Shown one piece after another: positions 7,409 to 15,495 of a stretch of DNA of 22,449 bases. Positions within the stretch are counted from its first letter, which is position 1. Each line of letters opens with the position of its first letter. Location: the IMG/VR virus record IMGVR_UViG_3300033146_002111, positions 1 through 22,449 of that record. One strand, written 5' to 3'. The notes beneath the pieces are model-generated. The model was given only the letters and a program-made list of their open reading frames with translations, did not search any database and was not told the DNA's origin. A program made the translations under genes and the position numbers. The DNA comes from a virus.

Positions 7409-8962
7409 TTAATTTAATTTGTCTATAAAATCAATAATTTCTAAAAATTTTTTATAATATAATTCTTGGTTATTTATATTATGTGAATGTAAGGGTATCA
7501 TTGATAAAAATAAGGATGCTGTTATATAATGAATTACCAATAACTCATTTTTAGAATATCTATGTTCTAATTGATCTAAAAATATTTTTTTGATTTCTTC
7601 TTTTCCGTCATTATATATTTTATAATCACCTTTTTCTTTTATGTATAATTCTGAATCTATAAAATCATAGTCCCAAAGTACAGAGTGACATAATTTAGCA
7701 ACATCGTAATAATGACTACCAAATATTTGTCCTCTTGGATCAATCATTATTAATTTATTTGCAGGAATATCATAAAGTAAATTACTGAAACAAAAATCTC
7801 CGTGTAATAAACTATGATTATCACAACATCTGTTATTTATTATATCTATAAAAGAGTTCATAAAATTATTTATAATTTCTTTATCTACAACTAACTCTGC
7901 AGGAAAATCCTCTAATCTGTTATATGTTTTATCTATCATATTATATAACATATTATTAGGTCTACCGAATTTAGACATATCCTTTAGTAATGTAAAGCAT
8001 TTACTAAAAATTAAATTCCATAATTCCGGTGAATTATCAATATACAAAAATATATCTCTAAGTGAATTATGTTTTATTTTTTCCATTTTATAACTAACGT
8101 CTAGTCCTTTTGTATGTATATTAGTAGAAAAAATTCTTGGTGTATGCAATTTAATCGAATCGGGTAAATTCCTGTACCAATTAAATTCATCAATAATTTT
8201 ATCAGCTTTATTATGACTAGACTTTTTGATTGTACCATTATATTCAACTAACTCATTAAAACTCCTAGATTTTTTAATAGATTTATTTTCAAGATACTCA
8301 TTTAATGTACCAAAATCATCTAACTCTGTTTCTACATAATTTAATATATCGTTTTCAATTATTCTATTTAGTACGTAAGAAAATTGAAATTCGTTATTTA
8401 TTCTAACATCATTTTTGAATTGTTCAGTTAAATATTGAATCATTTTGTTTGTATCTTGGATTAAATATATGCCGGATACTGCATAATCTGTATCCGGCTT
8501 TTCTTTAGGTTTGTCAAATAATTTAGTAACCTCTTTTAAACCATCTACCTCTACCATACACCATCTGCTATAATCTTCTACTTCTTGAACTGATATTAAA
8601 TTCAAATCCATATTATAAGAATTAAAAAAATCTTCTTTTGGTAATATGTCACCTAAAAGTATCAACGTCGATTCATCTGTATAATCAATTCCTGTATATA
8701 TTGCATCCGATAAACCTAATTGTGTTTCTTGTTCAATTAAATTAATTTCAATTGGAAAAGTATACATATTAATAATATCAAATATTTTTTCACTTTGATG
8801 TTTAACTACTATATTTACCTCTGATACTTTTTGTTTTACTAACCATTCTATTTGGTGTATCAATAATGGTTTTTCTTTGTAAGGTAAAATTGCTTTTGGG
8901 TAGTTTTTACCAAGTTCTTTGAACCTTAACCCGCGCCCCGCAGCACATATTAATCCTTTCAT
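7409..8962 (-). CDS. Nucleotidyltransferase fused to choline-kinase-like phosphotransferase
   Basis: 517 residues, two enzymes in one chain. The N-terminal part (about 1-235) is a sugar/alcohol-phosphate nucleotidyltransferase: MKGLICAAGRGLRF is the nucleotide-binding loop and YPKAILPY follows at 21-28. The C-terminal part (about 255-517) has the kinase-like fold of aminoglycoside and choline kinases: HGD with Asn five residues on (H387, D389, N394, catalytic loop) and the Mg-binding DPRG (D408-G411). In Gram-negative phosphocholine pathways (Lic) the kinase and the cytidylyltransferase are separate proteins, so a fusion would couple alcohol phosphorylation to CDP activation. The substrate cannot be read from sequence. 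It is the last gene of the operon; its AAAAGGAG lies at the end of the HAD gene. The first domain might use a sugar phosphate rather than phosphocholine. Confidence 0.8.
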   Translation of the reverse strand: MKGLICAAGRGLRFKELGKNYPKAILPYKEKPLLIHQIEWLVKQKVSEVNIVVKHQSEKIFDIINMYTFPIEINLIEQETQLGLSDAIYTGIDYTDESTLILLGDILPKEDFFNSYNMDLNLISVQEVEDYSRWCMVEVDGLKEVTKLFDKPKEKPDTDYAVSGIYLIQDTNKMIQYLTEQFKNDVRINNEFQFSYVLNRIIENDILNYVETELDDFGTLNEYLENKSIKKSRSFNELVEYNGTIKKSSHNKADKIIDEFNWYRNLPDSIKLHTPRIFSTNIHTKGLDVSYKMEKIKHNSLRDIFLYIDNSPELWNLIFSKCFTLLKDMSKFGRPNNMLYNMIDKTYNRLEDFPAELVVDKEIINNFMNSFIDIINNRCCDNHSLLHGDFCFSNLLYDIPANKLIMIDPRGQIFGSHYYDVAKLCHSVLWDYDFIDSELYIKEKGDYKIYNDGKEEIKKIFLDQLEHRYSKNELLVIHYITASLFLSMIPLHSHNINNQELYYKKFLEIIDFIDKLN

Positions 8963-8966
8963 ATTT

Positions 8967-9314
8967 TTATACTCCTTTTAAATTTATAAAATCATCTGGT
9001 AATATACCTCTATCATCAATATAATAATGCGCTATTTTTTTCTGAAAGGATAAAGAATTATATAGTACTTTATTTGCATTTAACCAGTCCTCTATATGTT
9101 TTCGATATTTTTTATCTGCGAGGTTAGAATCTTCATTACAAGTAAGTTGTCCACGCGCAGTGACTATATCTATTACCCAGTCCTCTTTATATAATTTATT
9201 TAATTTTTCGATAAGTTTTTCATTTGGAATAAAACTAGAGAAGTTTCTATTGTCGGCATCATGTAGTGCTAGTGTGTTATCGAAGTCACAAATTATTCGT
9301 TTTATTTTACACAT
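8967..9314 (-). CDS. HAD-family phosphatase of the polysaccharide-cluster type
   Basis: 115 residues, a minimal HAD hydrolase without a cap domain. Motif I is DFDNT (D10 nucleophile, D12 acid/base), motif II is the Thr of VTARG (T52), a motif III Lys lies near 92-93, and motif IV is YYIDDRG (D100, D101) followed by a Pro-Asp-Asp-Phe ending. This compact type often sits in bacterial capsule and LPS clusters, where it removes phosphate from sugar or polyol phosphates. The start codon overlaps the last 8 bases of the octapeptide-repeat gene, and its stop lies within the ribosome binding site of the next gene, indicating tight coupling. The likely role is to dephosphorylate an intermediate of the pathway encoded around it; the substrate is unknown. 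Confidence 0.75.
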   Translation of the reverse strand: MCKIKRIICDFDNTLALHDADNRNFSSFIPNEKLIEKLNKLYKEDWVIDIVTARGQLTCNEDSNLADKKYRKHIEDWLNANKVLYNSLSFQKKIAHYYIDDRGILPDDFINLKGV

Positions 9315-9759
9315 TATGAATACCTTTTAATTTATTTAATTTAATTTTTAATCCTGTTAAGGGGTGAATTATTTCAAAAATATCTCTACGAATTATAACG
9401 CATTCATCGCCTAGTAAAAATTCACATGTATTCGCTACATTAAAAGTACATTCATTCCCTGTTATAAATCTACATGACCAACCAGTATTAAAAACACATT
9501 CGCTTCCTGTATGAAATGTACAATTATATGCAGTTTCAAATGTACACAGTTTACCAGTATTAAATGTACATTCCGGTCCTGTGATAAATGTACATTTATG
9601 TTCAGTGTTAAATGTTATACCTGATATATCTGTAAAATCTAAAACTAATTTACTTTCTCCTGTTGTAAATATTTTAGACTTCTTATTCCAGTGAAATTTA
9701 TCTAATGATAATGGTTCTCCGTTTAATAATACTCTTTGTTGAACTTCGTGTTTATCCAT
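9307..9759 (-). CDS. Cysteine octapeptide-repeat beta-solenoid protein
   Basis: 150 residues. Residues 48-119 are nine consecutive 8-residue repeats of the form x-(C/x)-T-F-x-T-G-x, and nine cysteines fall exactly every eight residues (56, 64, 72, 80, 88, 96, 104, 112, 120). Such strict periodicity predicts a narrow right-handed beta-solenoid with a ladder of stacked Cys and Phe, related in style to pentapeptide-repeat proteins. The flanks (1-47 and 121-150) are non-repetitive caps. No catalytic motif is seen. AAAAGGAGTAC precedes the ATG, and a strong promoter (9789-9817) lies directly upstream inside the end of the preceding gene, so this gene and the two after it can be transcribed separately. 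Its function is unknown; scaffold, DNA mimic or metal binding are all possible. Confidence 0.75.
   Translation of the reverse strand: MDKHEVQQRVLLNGEPLSLDKFHWNKKSKIFTTGESKLVLDFTDISGITFNTEHKCTFITGPECTFNTGKLCTFETAYNCTFHTGSECVFNTGWSCRFITGNECTFNVANTCEFLLGDECVIIRRDIFEIIHPLTGLKIKLNKLKGIHNV
9400..9618 (-). repeat. Tandem 24-bp coding repeat
   Basis: Nine degenerate 24-bp units encode the octapeptide ladder. The units share a TGTACATTTxxTACTGG-like pattern but differ at many third positions, so they are old repeats kept by selection on the protein rather than recent slippage. Confidence 0.7.
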
Positions 9760-9788
9760 GTTTAGTACTCCTTTTTTATTATATCTAT

Positions 9789-9817
9789 AATATAACCAAT
9801 TTAATTCATTTTGTCAA
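9789..9817 (-). promoter_or_regulatory. Sigma70-like promoter inside the glycan operon
   Basis: -35 TTGACA (9812-9817), a 17-base spacer ending in GGT, and -10 TATATT (9789-9794). The -35 lies within the last codons of the TagF-like gene. A symmetric ATTATAGATATAAT (9778-9791) covers the -10 and the start site and could act as an operator. It should drive the octapeptide-repeat, HAD and nucleotidyltransferase/kinase genes. Confidence 0.85.
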
Positions 9818-10829
9818 TAGTTTTTTTGATTAAATTTAGATAATATTTTATTATATCTTCTGTTTTATTTATTGTTAATAAGTCATCGTATAAATGAAAA
9901 CTTATTTTTTTTGATTTATCAAAATCTTTAATATTTACTATATCTGGAAAAATATCACTTTGATTTACTTTTCCTATACCATCATGTTTAGCATTTAAAA
10001 AACTATCAAATGTATAAACAGATTGTTCTTTATTATGTATATTGGACCGTAAAGCAATTTCTATAAACATTGAACTTGAACCTGAAACTAAATATTGACA
10101 CCTATCAGTAAAATCATATTTCCAAGAATCAGCAGGTAATAAAACAACCTCGCCAAATTTACTTAATTTTTTCCATTTATTAACTTTCATATATTTACCA
10201 ATTATTGGATGTCCTTTGATAAAAATAGTTTTGAATTTTATATCTTTTTCAGTAAATACTTTAGTTAACTGATTTATAAAATCTGTTTGACTACTTTTAC
10301 TTGTTGTTATAATTCCTAATGTATCGTATTCCATTTCTACATTAGGTTTTTTAAAAACGTCAATCATTGTTGGATGCGTTAATGTTGGAATATTATGTGG
10401 ATACTTAATAATATAATCATTCATTTGTTTTATGTTTCTCCAAACATCTAAATAAAAACCTATATTTTTATTCCTCTGAACTCCAGTAACCAAATCTTGG
10501 CCCATTCCATTTAGAGAATGGGGCATTTTAATCATATTTTTATATTTACACATATTTTGAATACTATTAAATTTGGACATTTGGTCTTGCCCATCATGTA
10601 TAGCTACACTATATTTAATTCCTATTTCTTTTGTGTGTACCTCATTACCATCTAAATCCCAAACTGATTGCAATTTTCCTTTTTTCGGACCTTTAATAGA
10701 TTTAATAGTATCGACAATATCATTTTTGTACATAAAGTAAACATCCCAACCTGACGCATCTATTATAGGTTTAAACATATCATATTGATAATGCCTAGAT
10801 TCTAAATACCAAACCGGTTTTAATTCCAT
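9801..10829 (-). CDS. TagF/TagB-like CDP-alcohol phosphotransferase (GT-B fold)
   Basis: 342 residues resembling the catalytic half of CDP-glycerol glycerophosphotransferases, which move a phospho-alcohol from a CDP carrier to a glycan. The supporting motifs are KGHP (205-208), matching the conserved Lys/Arg-x-His-Pro, and LVSGSSSMFIE (247-257), at the place of the Asp-Tyr-Ser-Ser nucleotide-binding segment. The usual Asp-Tyr is replaced by Ser-Gly, which may reflect another CDP substrate. There is no signal or membrane segment, so it should act in the cytosol. It overlaps the upstream gene by 10 bases, and its ribosome binding site (GAGGTT) lies within that gene. Next to two predicted cytidylyltransferases it is the natural transferase of the pathway. 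A plain glycosyltransferase of the same fold is the main alternative. Confidence 0.6.
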   Translation of the reverse strand: MELKPVWYLESRHYQYDMFKPIIDASGWDVYFMYKNDIVDTIKSIKGPKKGKLQSVWDLDGNEVHTKEIGIKYSVAIHDGQDQMSKFNSIQNMCKYKNMIKMPHSLNGMGQDLVTGVQRNKNIGFYLDVWRNIKQMNDYIIKYPHNIPTLTHPTMIDVFKKPNVEMEYDTLGIITTSKSSQTDFINQLTKVFTEKDIKFKTIFIKGHPIIGKYMKVNKWKKLSKFGEVVLLPADSWKYDFTDRCQYLVSGSSSMFIEIALRSNIHNKEQSVYTFDSFLNAKHDGIGKVNQSDIFPDIVNIKDFDKSKKISFHLYDDLLTINKTEDIIKYYLNLIKKTIDKMN

Positions 10830-12616
10830 TTCATAACCTCGATTTCTTTTAAAGTTTTTATTATAAATAAATTATCTTGTAAATCTCTAACTGATATTCT
10901 TACAAATTCACCATGTTCGAGTCCAATTTTACCTTTTAATACTTTGATGAATATATTATATTTTTCTAATAATATGTTTGCAAGTGATTCAACATTTATA
11001 TTAATCGCCTCACACATTATATAATTTGACTGAGATTTTCTAGGTGCTAATATTTTAGATTCTATTAAACCTTCGTATAAAACCTCTCTTGAATTTTTTA
11101 TTAGTTTACATGCCTCAGAATAATCTTTTTTGTACTTAGGAAATATTTGCATAAAATTTTCAGCAAAGGAATTGATATTCCATATAGGCATTTTAGATTT
11201 CATATTTTGTAATACTTCTGTATTACTTGTAACCATAATCCCTAACCCTAAACCTGGTACTCCATAACTTTTTGAAATATCCTTAATTAGTACTAAACCA
11301 GGGTACTTATCAATTATAGTTTGATTTAATAAACTTTCATTGCCCTCTGAAAAATCTATAAATGACTCATCTAATATTAATAATTTTCCTGTATTTTTAA
11401 AATCCATATAATCAAGTAATTCAATTACATCAGTTTTAGATGTTAATTGACCCGATGGATTGTCAGGGTTTATTAAAATTACATTATTATTCTTATCTGA
11501 AATATGTTGTAATATATTTAAATCGTAATTAGCACCCGCATTTTTATGAATCCTGTCATTTCCTATTGCTTCATAATATTCATTAAACGTAGGAAAAATT
11601 AAACCGAATGTTCCGTTTATCGAATGTTTTAATTGTTTGATTATTTCGGTTGCTCCATTTGTAACAAGTATTTGATCCGAGTCAATATTAATTATATCGG
11701 ACATTAACTCATTTTGTACATAACCGGTACTAGGATATTGAGTTAATAACATTTCATAATTTTGCTTCATTTCATTTAACATTTTTTCCTTAGGAAAGTA
11801 TGGGTTTACTAAATAACAAAAATCTAACATATTGGAGTGTCTCCAATATCCACCATAAGTTTTTTGTATTTTCTTTATTGGATGCTTAGCAAAAATAGAT
11901 TCTGCAATTTCTTTATCTTGAACATTATCTATTTCATACCATTTTTCTTTATCTAATATAAGAGCATTCATATTAGCGCCGGATAAACCATTTATTACTC
12001 TAAGAACTTCTTCGTAATATTCATTATTTCCATACGCTTTTATATATGCATCTAAAAAAGGAATATAAAACTGAGAACTAAATTCTTTAGAAAACTTGTA
12101 TATATTAATTGTTTTAAAATAGTTATTAATATTGTTAAAATTATATTGGGCTTTATTTACAAAATTTATAATTTCATCATTAATTATTTCAAGTACAGTT
12201 CCGTCCATAAAGGTTTCGTAAGGAGCAACTGTTGCAAGATTTGGTCTTTTATCTTTAATCAATTTACTTATTATTTCTGAATCATAAATTAAATCACTTT
12301 CTAATAATATAGTATCGTCTTTTTCTAATAAATGTTTAACGATATATAATGAATATATGTTATTAGTCTTATCATATATGTTATTCTCGTAGAAGTTAAC
12401 ATCTAACTCTTTGAAATTATCATTTATATATTGAGTTAGACTATCGGCTTTATATCCTACCACAATGTTAATGTTTTTGACTCCATTTTCTATTAATGAG
12501 TTTAACATTCTATCAATTAGTCTTTCATCATTAACCTTTAACATACATTTGGTTTGTTCTTCTGTATATTTTCCTAATCTTGAACCAATTCCAGCTGCTA
12601 AAATTATGGCTTGCAT
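10820..12616 (-). CDS. Cytidylyltransferase fused to PLP-dependent aminotransferase/decarboxylase
   Basis: 598 residues. Residues 1-245 match the LicC/PntC-type nucleotidyltransferases that activate phosphocholine, aminoethylphosphonate and similar compounds with CTP: LAAGIGSRL (6-14), TKCMLKVN (22-29), NNIYSLY (85-91), LLESDL (104-109) and WYEIDN (226-231). Residues 255-598 are a fold-type I PLP enzyme of the HisC/CobD group: NPDNPSG (383-389), LDESFIDF (415-422), the Schiff-base lysine K449 in SKSYGVPGLGLG, and the carboxylate-binding Arg in FVRIS (R573). PntC proteins fused to a transaminase are known; a CobD-like domain would instead decarboxylate a phospho-amino acid such as phosphoserine or phosphothreonine. 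The product may be a CDP-linked amino-alcohol or phosphonate. All key residues of both domains are intact. It starts after AGGAGTAAC, 20 bases past the preceding gene. Confidence 0.82.
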   Translation of the reverse strand: MQAIILAAGIGSRLGKYTEEQTKCMLKVNDERLIDRMLNSLIENGVKNINIVVGYKADSLTQYINDNFKELDVNFYENNIYDKTNNIYSLYIVKHLLEKDDTILLESDLIYDSEIISKLIKDKRPNLATVAPYETFMDGTVLEIINDEIINFVNKAQYNFNNINNYFKTINIYKFSKEFSSQFYIPFLDAYIKAYGNNEYYEEVLRVINGLSGANMNALILDKEKWYEIDNVQDKEIAESIFAKHPIKKIQKTYGGYWRHSNMLDFCYLVNPYFPKEKMLNEMKQNYEMLLTQYPSTGYVQNELMSDIINIDSDQILVTNGATEIIKQLKHSINGTFGLIFPTFNEYYEAIGNDRIHKNAGANYDLNILQHISDKNNNVILINPDNPSGQLTSKTDVIELLDYMDFKNTGKLLILDESFIDFSEGNESLLNQTIIDKYPGLVLIKDISKSYGVPGLGLGIMVTSNTEVLQNMKSKMPIWNINSFAENFMQIFPKYKKDYSEACKLIKNSREVLYEGLIESKILAPRKSQSNYIMCEAININVESLANILLEKYNIFIKVLKGKIGLEHGEFVRISVRDLQDNLFIIKTLKEIEVMKWN

Positions 12617-12635
12617 TTGTTACTCCTCTGATAAA

Positions 12636-14045
12636 TTAAATTCTATATTCTGGTATAATTCTATTGATTTCTTTTTTAGCCATTTTAATCGGATTTTTTA
12701 TATACTCATCTATTTTAAATAGCTTTCTTAGTTTATTTATCAATTCTATTCGTTCATCGTCATGCTCATTAAAATAATCTATTTTTGTTTGAATATCTTC
12801 TGCAGATTTAACAGATAGTCTGTCATATATTTCTTTAGGGATTTGTAAATTATCTGGGTCGTACATATAATCAAAAAATGATAATGTATTCATATATGAG
12901 TTTAATACAGGTCTAAAATTTAAAGAGTTCTCTGGTGATACACATCTAAGTACTAAATTATATTTATATTTAGACATTTCATCTTGTATCATATCTGGTG
13001 TTAATATATCACCTAATAATTTATGTTTAGTTATATCTTCGTATGGTTTGGCGAATACTAATTTTGCTTTATCGTCAACTAGTTTTAATTGTTTTCCTTT
13101 AGCTTTTTTGAAAAAAATACCATTTATTTTCAACGGAATATGTATAGCTGATTTTTCATCTTTAAAATCATGCAAAAAATCATAATAACATTGTAACCTA
13201 GAGCCTTTTAACTGTAATATAGTACCTACAAAAAATAAATTTTTAGCTGGTTTAGGTTTTTCTACTTCAAAAATATCATTTAAAGAAGTAGAACCGAATT
13301 GTTTTTCATAAACTAAATGTTGTAATTGAGATATATCAAATTTAAGAAAATTCCGTGTGCCTCTATTATCGTCTGCAAAATAATAATTCTTAGCTGGTAT
13401 ATTATTCAATTTAAAATATGGTGTGTATATTGCAGGATCAATAGAGAAGGTAATTACATGTTTTTTAATTTTAGTTTTTAAAGAATTAAGTAATCTCATA
13501 AATCCATTTTGCTTTTTTAATCTAAATGCAATTGGTGAGACTGTTTTGTCCCAGTTATCAATAATATGTTGGTTTATATTGTTTATTTCCTTTAATATTT
13601 TAGTATTATTGCCTAAATAATCAAAAAATGAATTAGCTAAGTCGTGCAAATTTTTATTTGTATTAACTGAACAATAATTATGAAATGGTAATTGAAAGAA
13701 AAAATCACCGGAAACTATAATATATTCAATTTCTTTTATATCTGAAAATGATTTAATTAAACTATCGTCAATTATTTTTGTATTATGTTTTATATAATCT
13801 TTATTTTGCGCCTTTCTATCTAATCTATCACTAAATGCAGTGTTAAAAACATATAAGTTTTTAACCTCTGATTTTTGTACAGTAGATACATATATAATAT
13901 TAAATTGAGTTTCTAATAATTTTGCCAGGATTCGACCTGTACCAAATATAGAAGAGTATTTAGTTACCTCTCCTTGTTCCATTACTATAATATTTTTTTT
14001 ATCTGGGTTTAGATTTAATTTAACTTTTGTAAAAATTTCACTCAT
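12636..14045 (-). CDS. GT-B glycosyltransferase, possibly BGT-like DNA glycosyltransferase
   Basis: 469 residues with two Rossmann-like halves. A hinge-type motif LFFVGTILQLKGSRL (about 270-285) begins the C-terminal half, where T4 beta-glucosyltransferase (BGT) has IYGGSFRSGQRESK. Later, TPDMIQDEMSKYKYNLVLR and SLNFRPVLNSYMNTLSFF match the positions of the BGT segments that hold UDP-glucose (with LRVWE in BGT). The similarity is weak and by eye, so the DNA target is inferred mainly from the neighbouring AGT homologue. It has AAAAGGAG before the ATG and starts 12 bases after the AGT-like gene, so the two glycosyltransferases are co-expressed. It has no membrane segment and should act in the cytosol. 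It could also be an ordinary glycan glycosyltransferase. Confidence 0.6.
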   Translation of the reverse strand: MSEIFTKVKLNLNPDKKNIIVMEQGEVTKYSSIFGTGRILAKLLETQFNIIYVSTVQKSEVKNLYVFNTAFSDRLDRKAQNKDYIKHNTKIIDDSLIKSFSDIKEIEYIIVSGDFFFQLPFHNYCSVNTNKNLHDLANSFFDYLGNNTKILKEINNINQHIIDNWDKTVSPIAFRLKKQNGFMRLLNSLKTKIKKHVITFSIDPAIYTPYFKLNNIPAKNYYFADDNRGTRNFLKFDISQLQHLVYEKQFGSTSLNDIFEVEKPKPAKNLFFVGTILQLKGSRLQCYYDFLHDFKDEKSAIHIPLKINGIFFKKAKGKQLKLVDDKAKLVFAKPYEDITKHKLLGDILTPDMIQDEMSKYKYNLVLRCVSPENSLNFRPVLNSYMNTLSFFDYMYDPDNLQIPKEIYDRLSVKSAEDIQTKIDYFNEHDDERIELINKLRKLFKIDEYIKNPIKMAKKEINRIIPEYRI

Positions 14046-14057
14046 TTTTTACTCCTT

Positions 14058-15422
14058 TTATAATTCATAAAAATTTTTTATTTCTGAATAAGGTGCTTTA
14101 TTCAATTGTTTTCCGTTCCATTTTAGTTTATTTATTGTTTCACTAAAAGAAAATTGTAAGTCTTTTGATATTTGAACGGGTTTTTTATTCATTCGTTTTA
14201 AAAATTCTTTAGCGTTTATTTTTATGTTACCTTTTCCTATATCTAAAATTCGTTGGTAATATTTTTCTATAATTATATCTGCATCGTAATTTCTTCTAAT
14301 TACTTCTGTACTTACCTTATTATATTTGTTCCACTCCTCTTCATTTTTAGAAACTTCTATTAATTTATTTAAACCCTCTTCTAATTTATTTGCATTTATA
14401 TAAATTGCTGAGTATGGAATATCAAAAAATGATCTGCCTGAAATATCAAAATTATTCTTAGCCCAATGTTCATCAAATACTGGTACTGTAAGATATGCAG
14501 ATTCCATCATACTATATTCCATTCTGTTGCCATAATTATCTTTTTCTTTTTCTGATAAATGATAAAAATTAGACGAGAATTTAAAATCTGCCATATATTT
14601 CATTCCAACTTCTCTAAAATATGGTTTGCGTACATTAGTCATCATAGGTTTAAAATCTGGGTTTTTTTTATTTATGTAATTTACTAATGGATGTTGTAGA
14701 AATAAGAAATAAGCACTTGGTGATTTTTCTATTCCTAACATTTCAGTAGTAAAATCTGAATTTTCCTTTTTATTTAAAATCTCTTGAAATTTAACAAGTC
14801 TGTCCGGTGCCTTTAGCGAACTACTACGACCTAGATATAAAATTCCATTAGTTTTTTCAGAAAATGGAATACTAGATGAGTATAGGTCCAACTCGTTCAA
14901 GTCTAGTGGTAGAGTATAATCTATAAACCTATCTTGCTCAATATATTCAGGTAAATATTGTTTTATGTCTTTAGCAAAATGTCCTTTTGTATCAAATGTA
15001 ATAACTACATCTGAACTTAGGAAATATAAAGGTAAATTTGGTATTCTTGTATAAATCGGTTTTTTGATTTCATGCATCATATTAACTTTTATAGGCTTAT
15101 TAATAGATGTGTTCCAAAACTTAATTACTTTATATAAAAAATCCAATTCGCATGTTTTATCTGGGTAAGAGTTTAATATTACTACATCATATTCGTTTAT
15201 TCTTTGGATAAAATCTTTGTTTACTAAATCAGTAATTTCTACATTTTCATATAAACCTTTAAAATTCGCTGCTCTTACATAAGATTTACCTATATTCAAA
15301 GAAATAATATCGCATTCGTGATTATTTTTCTCTAACCATGTCTTATGTTGCATAGAAAAAATCGTGACTCCCGTGCCATCTATTGATTTTAACATAAGAA
15401 TTGCTACTTTTAATTTTTTCAT
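14058..15422 (-). CDS. T4 AGT-like (GT72) DNA glycosyltransferase
   Basis: 454 residues from the ATG at 15422. This ATG is preceded by AAAGGTG at proper spacing; a GTG nine bases earlier lies on the ribosome binding site and is less likely. Several segments align with T4 alpha-glucosyltransferase: GTGVTIFSMQHKTWLEKNNHE (16-36, T4 has GCGVTKFSLEQRDWFIKNGHE), VVILNSYP (80-87), LYLGRSSSLK (195-204, T4 WIGRTTTWK), MLGIEKSPSA (228-237, T4 MEGLERSPA), and RMEYSMMESAYLTVPVF (300-316, T4 SLEYTHLELGACGTIPVF) with the paired Glu residues E302 and E307. AGT transfers glucose from UDP-glucose to hydroxymethylcytosine in DNA. The match over the whole length makes a DNA sugar transferase likely, but sugar and base are not readable. 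It is first in the operon, behind a strong sigma70-like promoter. About 50 extra C-terminal residues follow the family core. Confidence 0.82.
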   Translation of the reverse strand: MKKLKVAILMLKSIDGTGVTIFSMQHKTWLEKNNHECDIISLNIGKSYVRAANFKGLYENVEITDLVNKDFIQRINEYDVVILNSYPDKTCELDFLYKVIKFWNTSINKPIKVNMMHEIKKPIYTRIPNLPLYFLSSDVVITFDTKGHFAKDIKQYLPEYIEQDRFIDYTLPLDLNELDLYSSSIPFSEKTNGILYLGRSSSLKAPDRLVKFQEILNKKENSDFTTEMLGIEKSPSAYFLFLQHPLVNYINKKNPDFKPMMTNVRKPYFREVGMKYMADFKFSSNFYHLSEKEKDNYGNRMEYSMMESAYLTVPVFDEHWAKNNFDISGRSFFDIPYSAIYINANKLEEGLNKLIEVSKNEEEWNKYNKVSTEVIRRNYDADIIIEKYYQRILDIGKGNIKINAKEFLKRMNKKPVQISKDLQFSFSETINKLKWNGKQLNKAPYSEIKNFYEL

Positions 15423-15466
15423 TTTTAACACCTTTTTTAATATTGATTTTATTATCTTATGATATA

Positions 15467-15495
15467 AATATAACCAAAAAACTCAGATAAGTCAA
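15467..15495 (-). promoter_or_regulatory. Sigma70-like promoter of the glycan operon
   Basis: -35 TTGACT (15490-15495), a 17-base spacer ending in TTTTTTGGT, and -10 TATATT (15467-15472). The -35 and most of the spacer lie within the terminator hairpin of the previous operon (15479-15512). No other strong promoter is visible until 9817, so this one should drive at least the first four genes. Confidence 0.85.

Noticed and set aside
9400-9618. Regular 24-bp repeats that could be taken for a CRISPR array
   Set aside because: The repeats have no spacers and are in frame within a coding gene; they encode the octapeptide ladder.
2590-10690. Shared octapeptide PKKGKLQS in sheath 1 (near residue 19) and the TagF-like protein (residues 48-55)
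   Set aside because: The DNA match is only about 15 bases of A/T-rich lysine codons and the surroundings are unrelated; most likely chance.
15423-15431. GTG start at 15431 for the AGT-like gene
   Set aside because: It abuts the AAAGG sequence with no spacing, while ATG 15422 is spaced correctly and begins at the family's usual N terminus.
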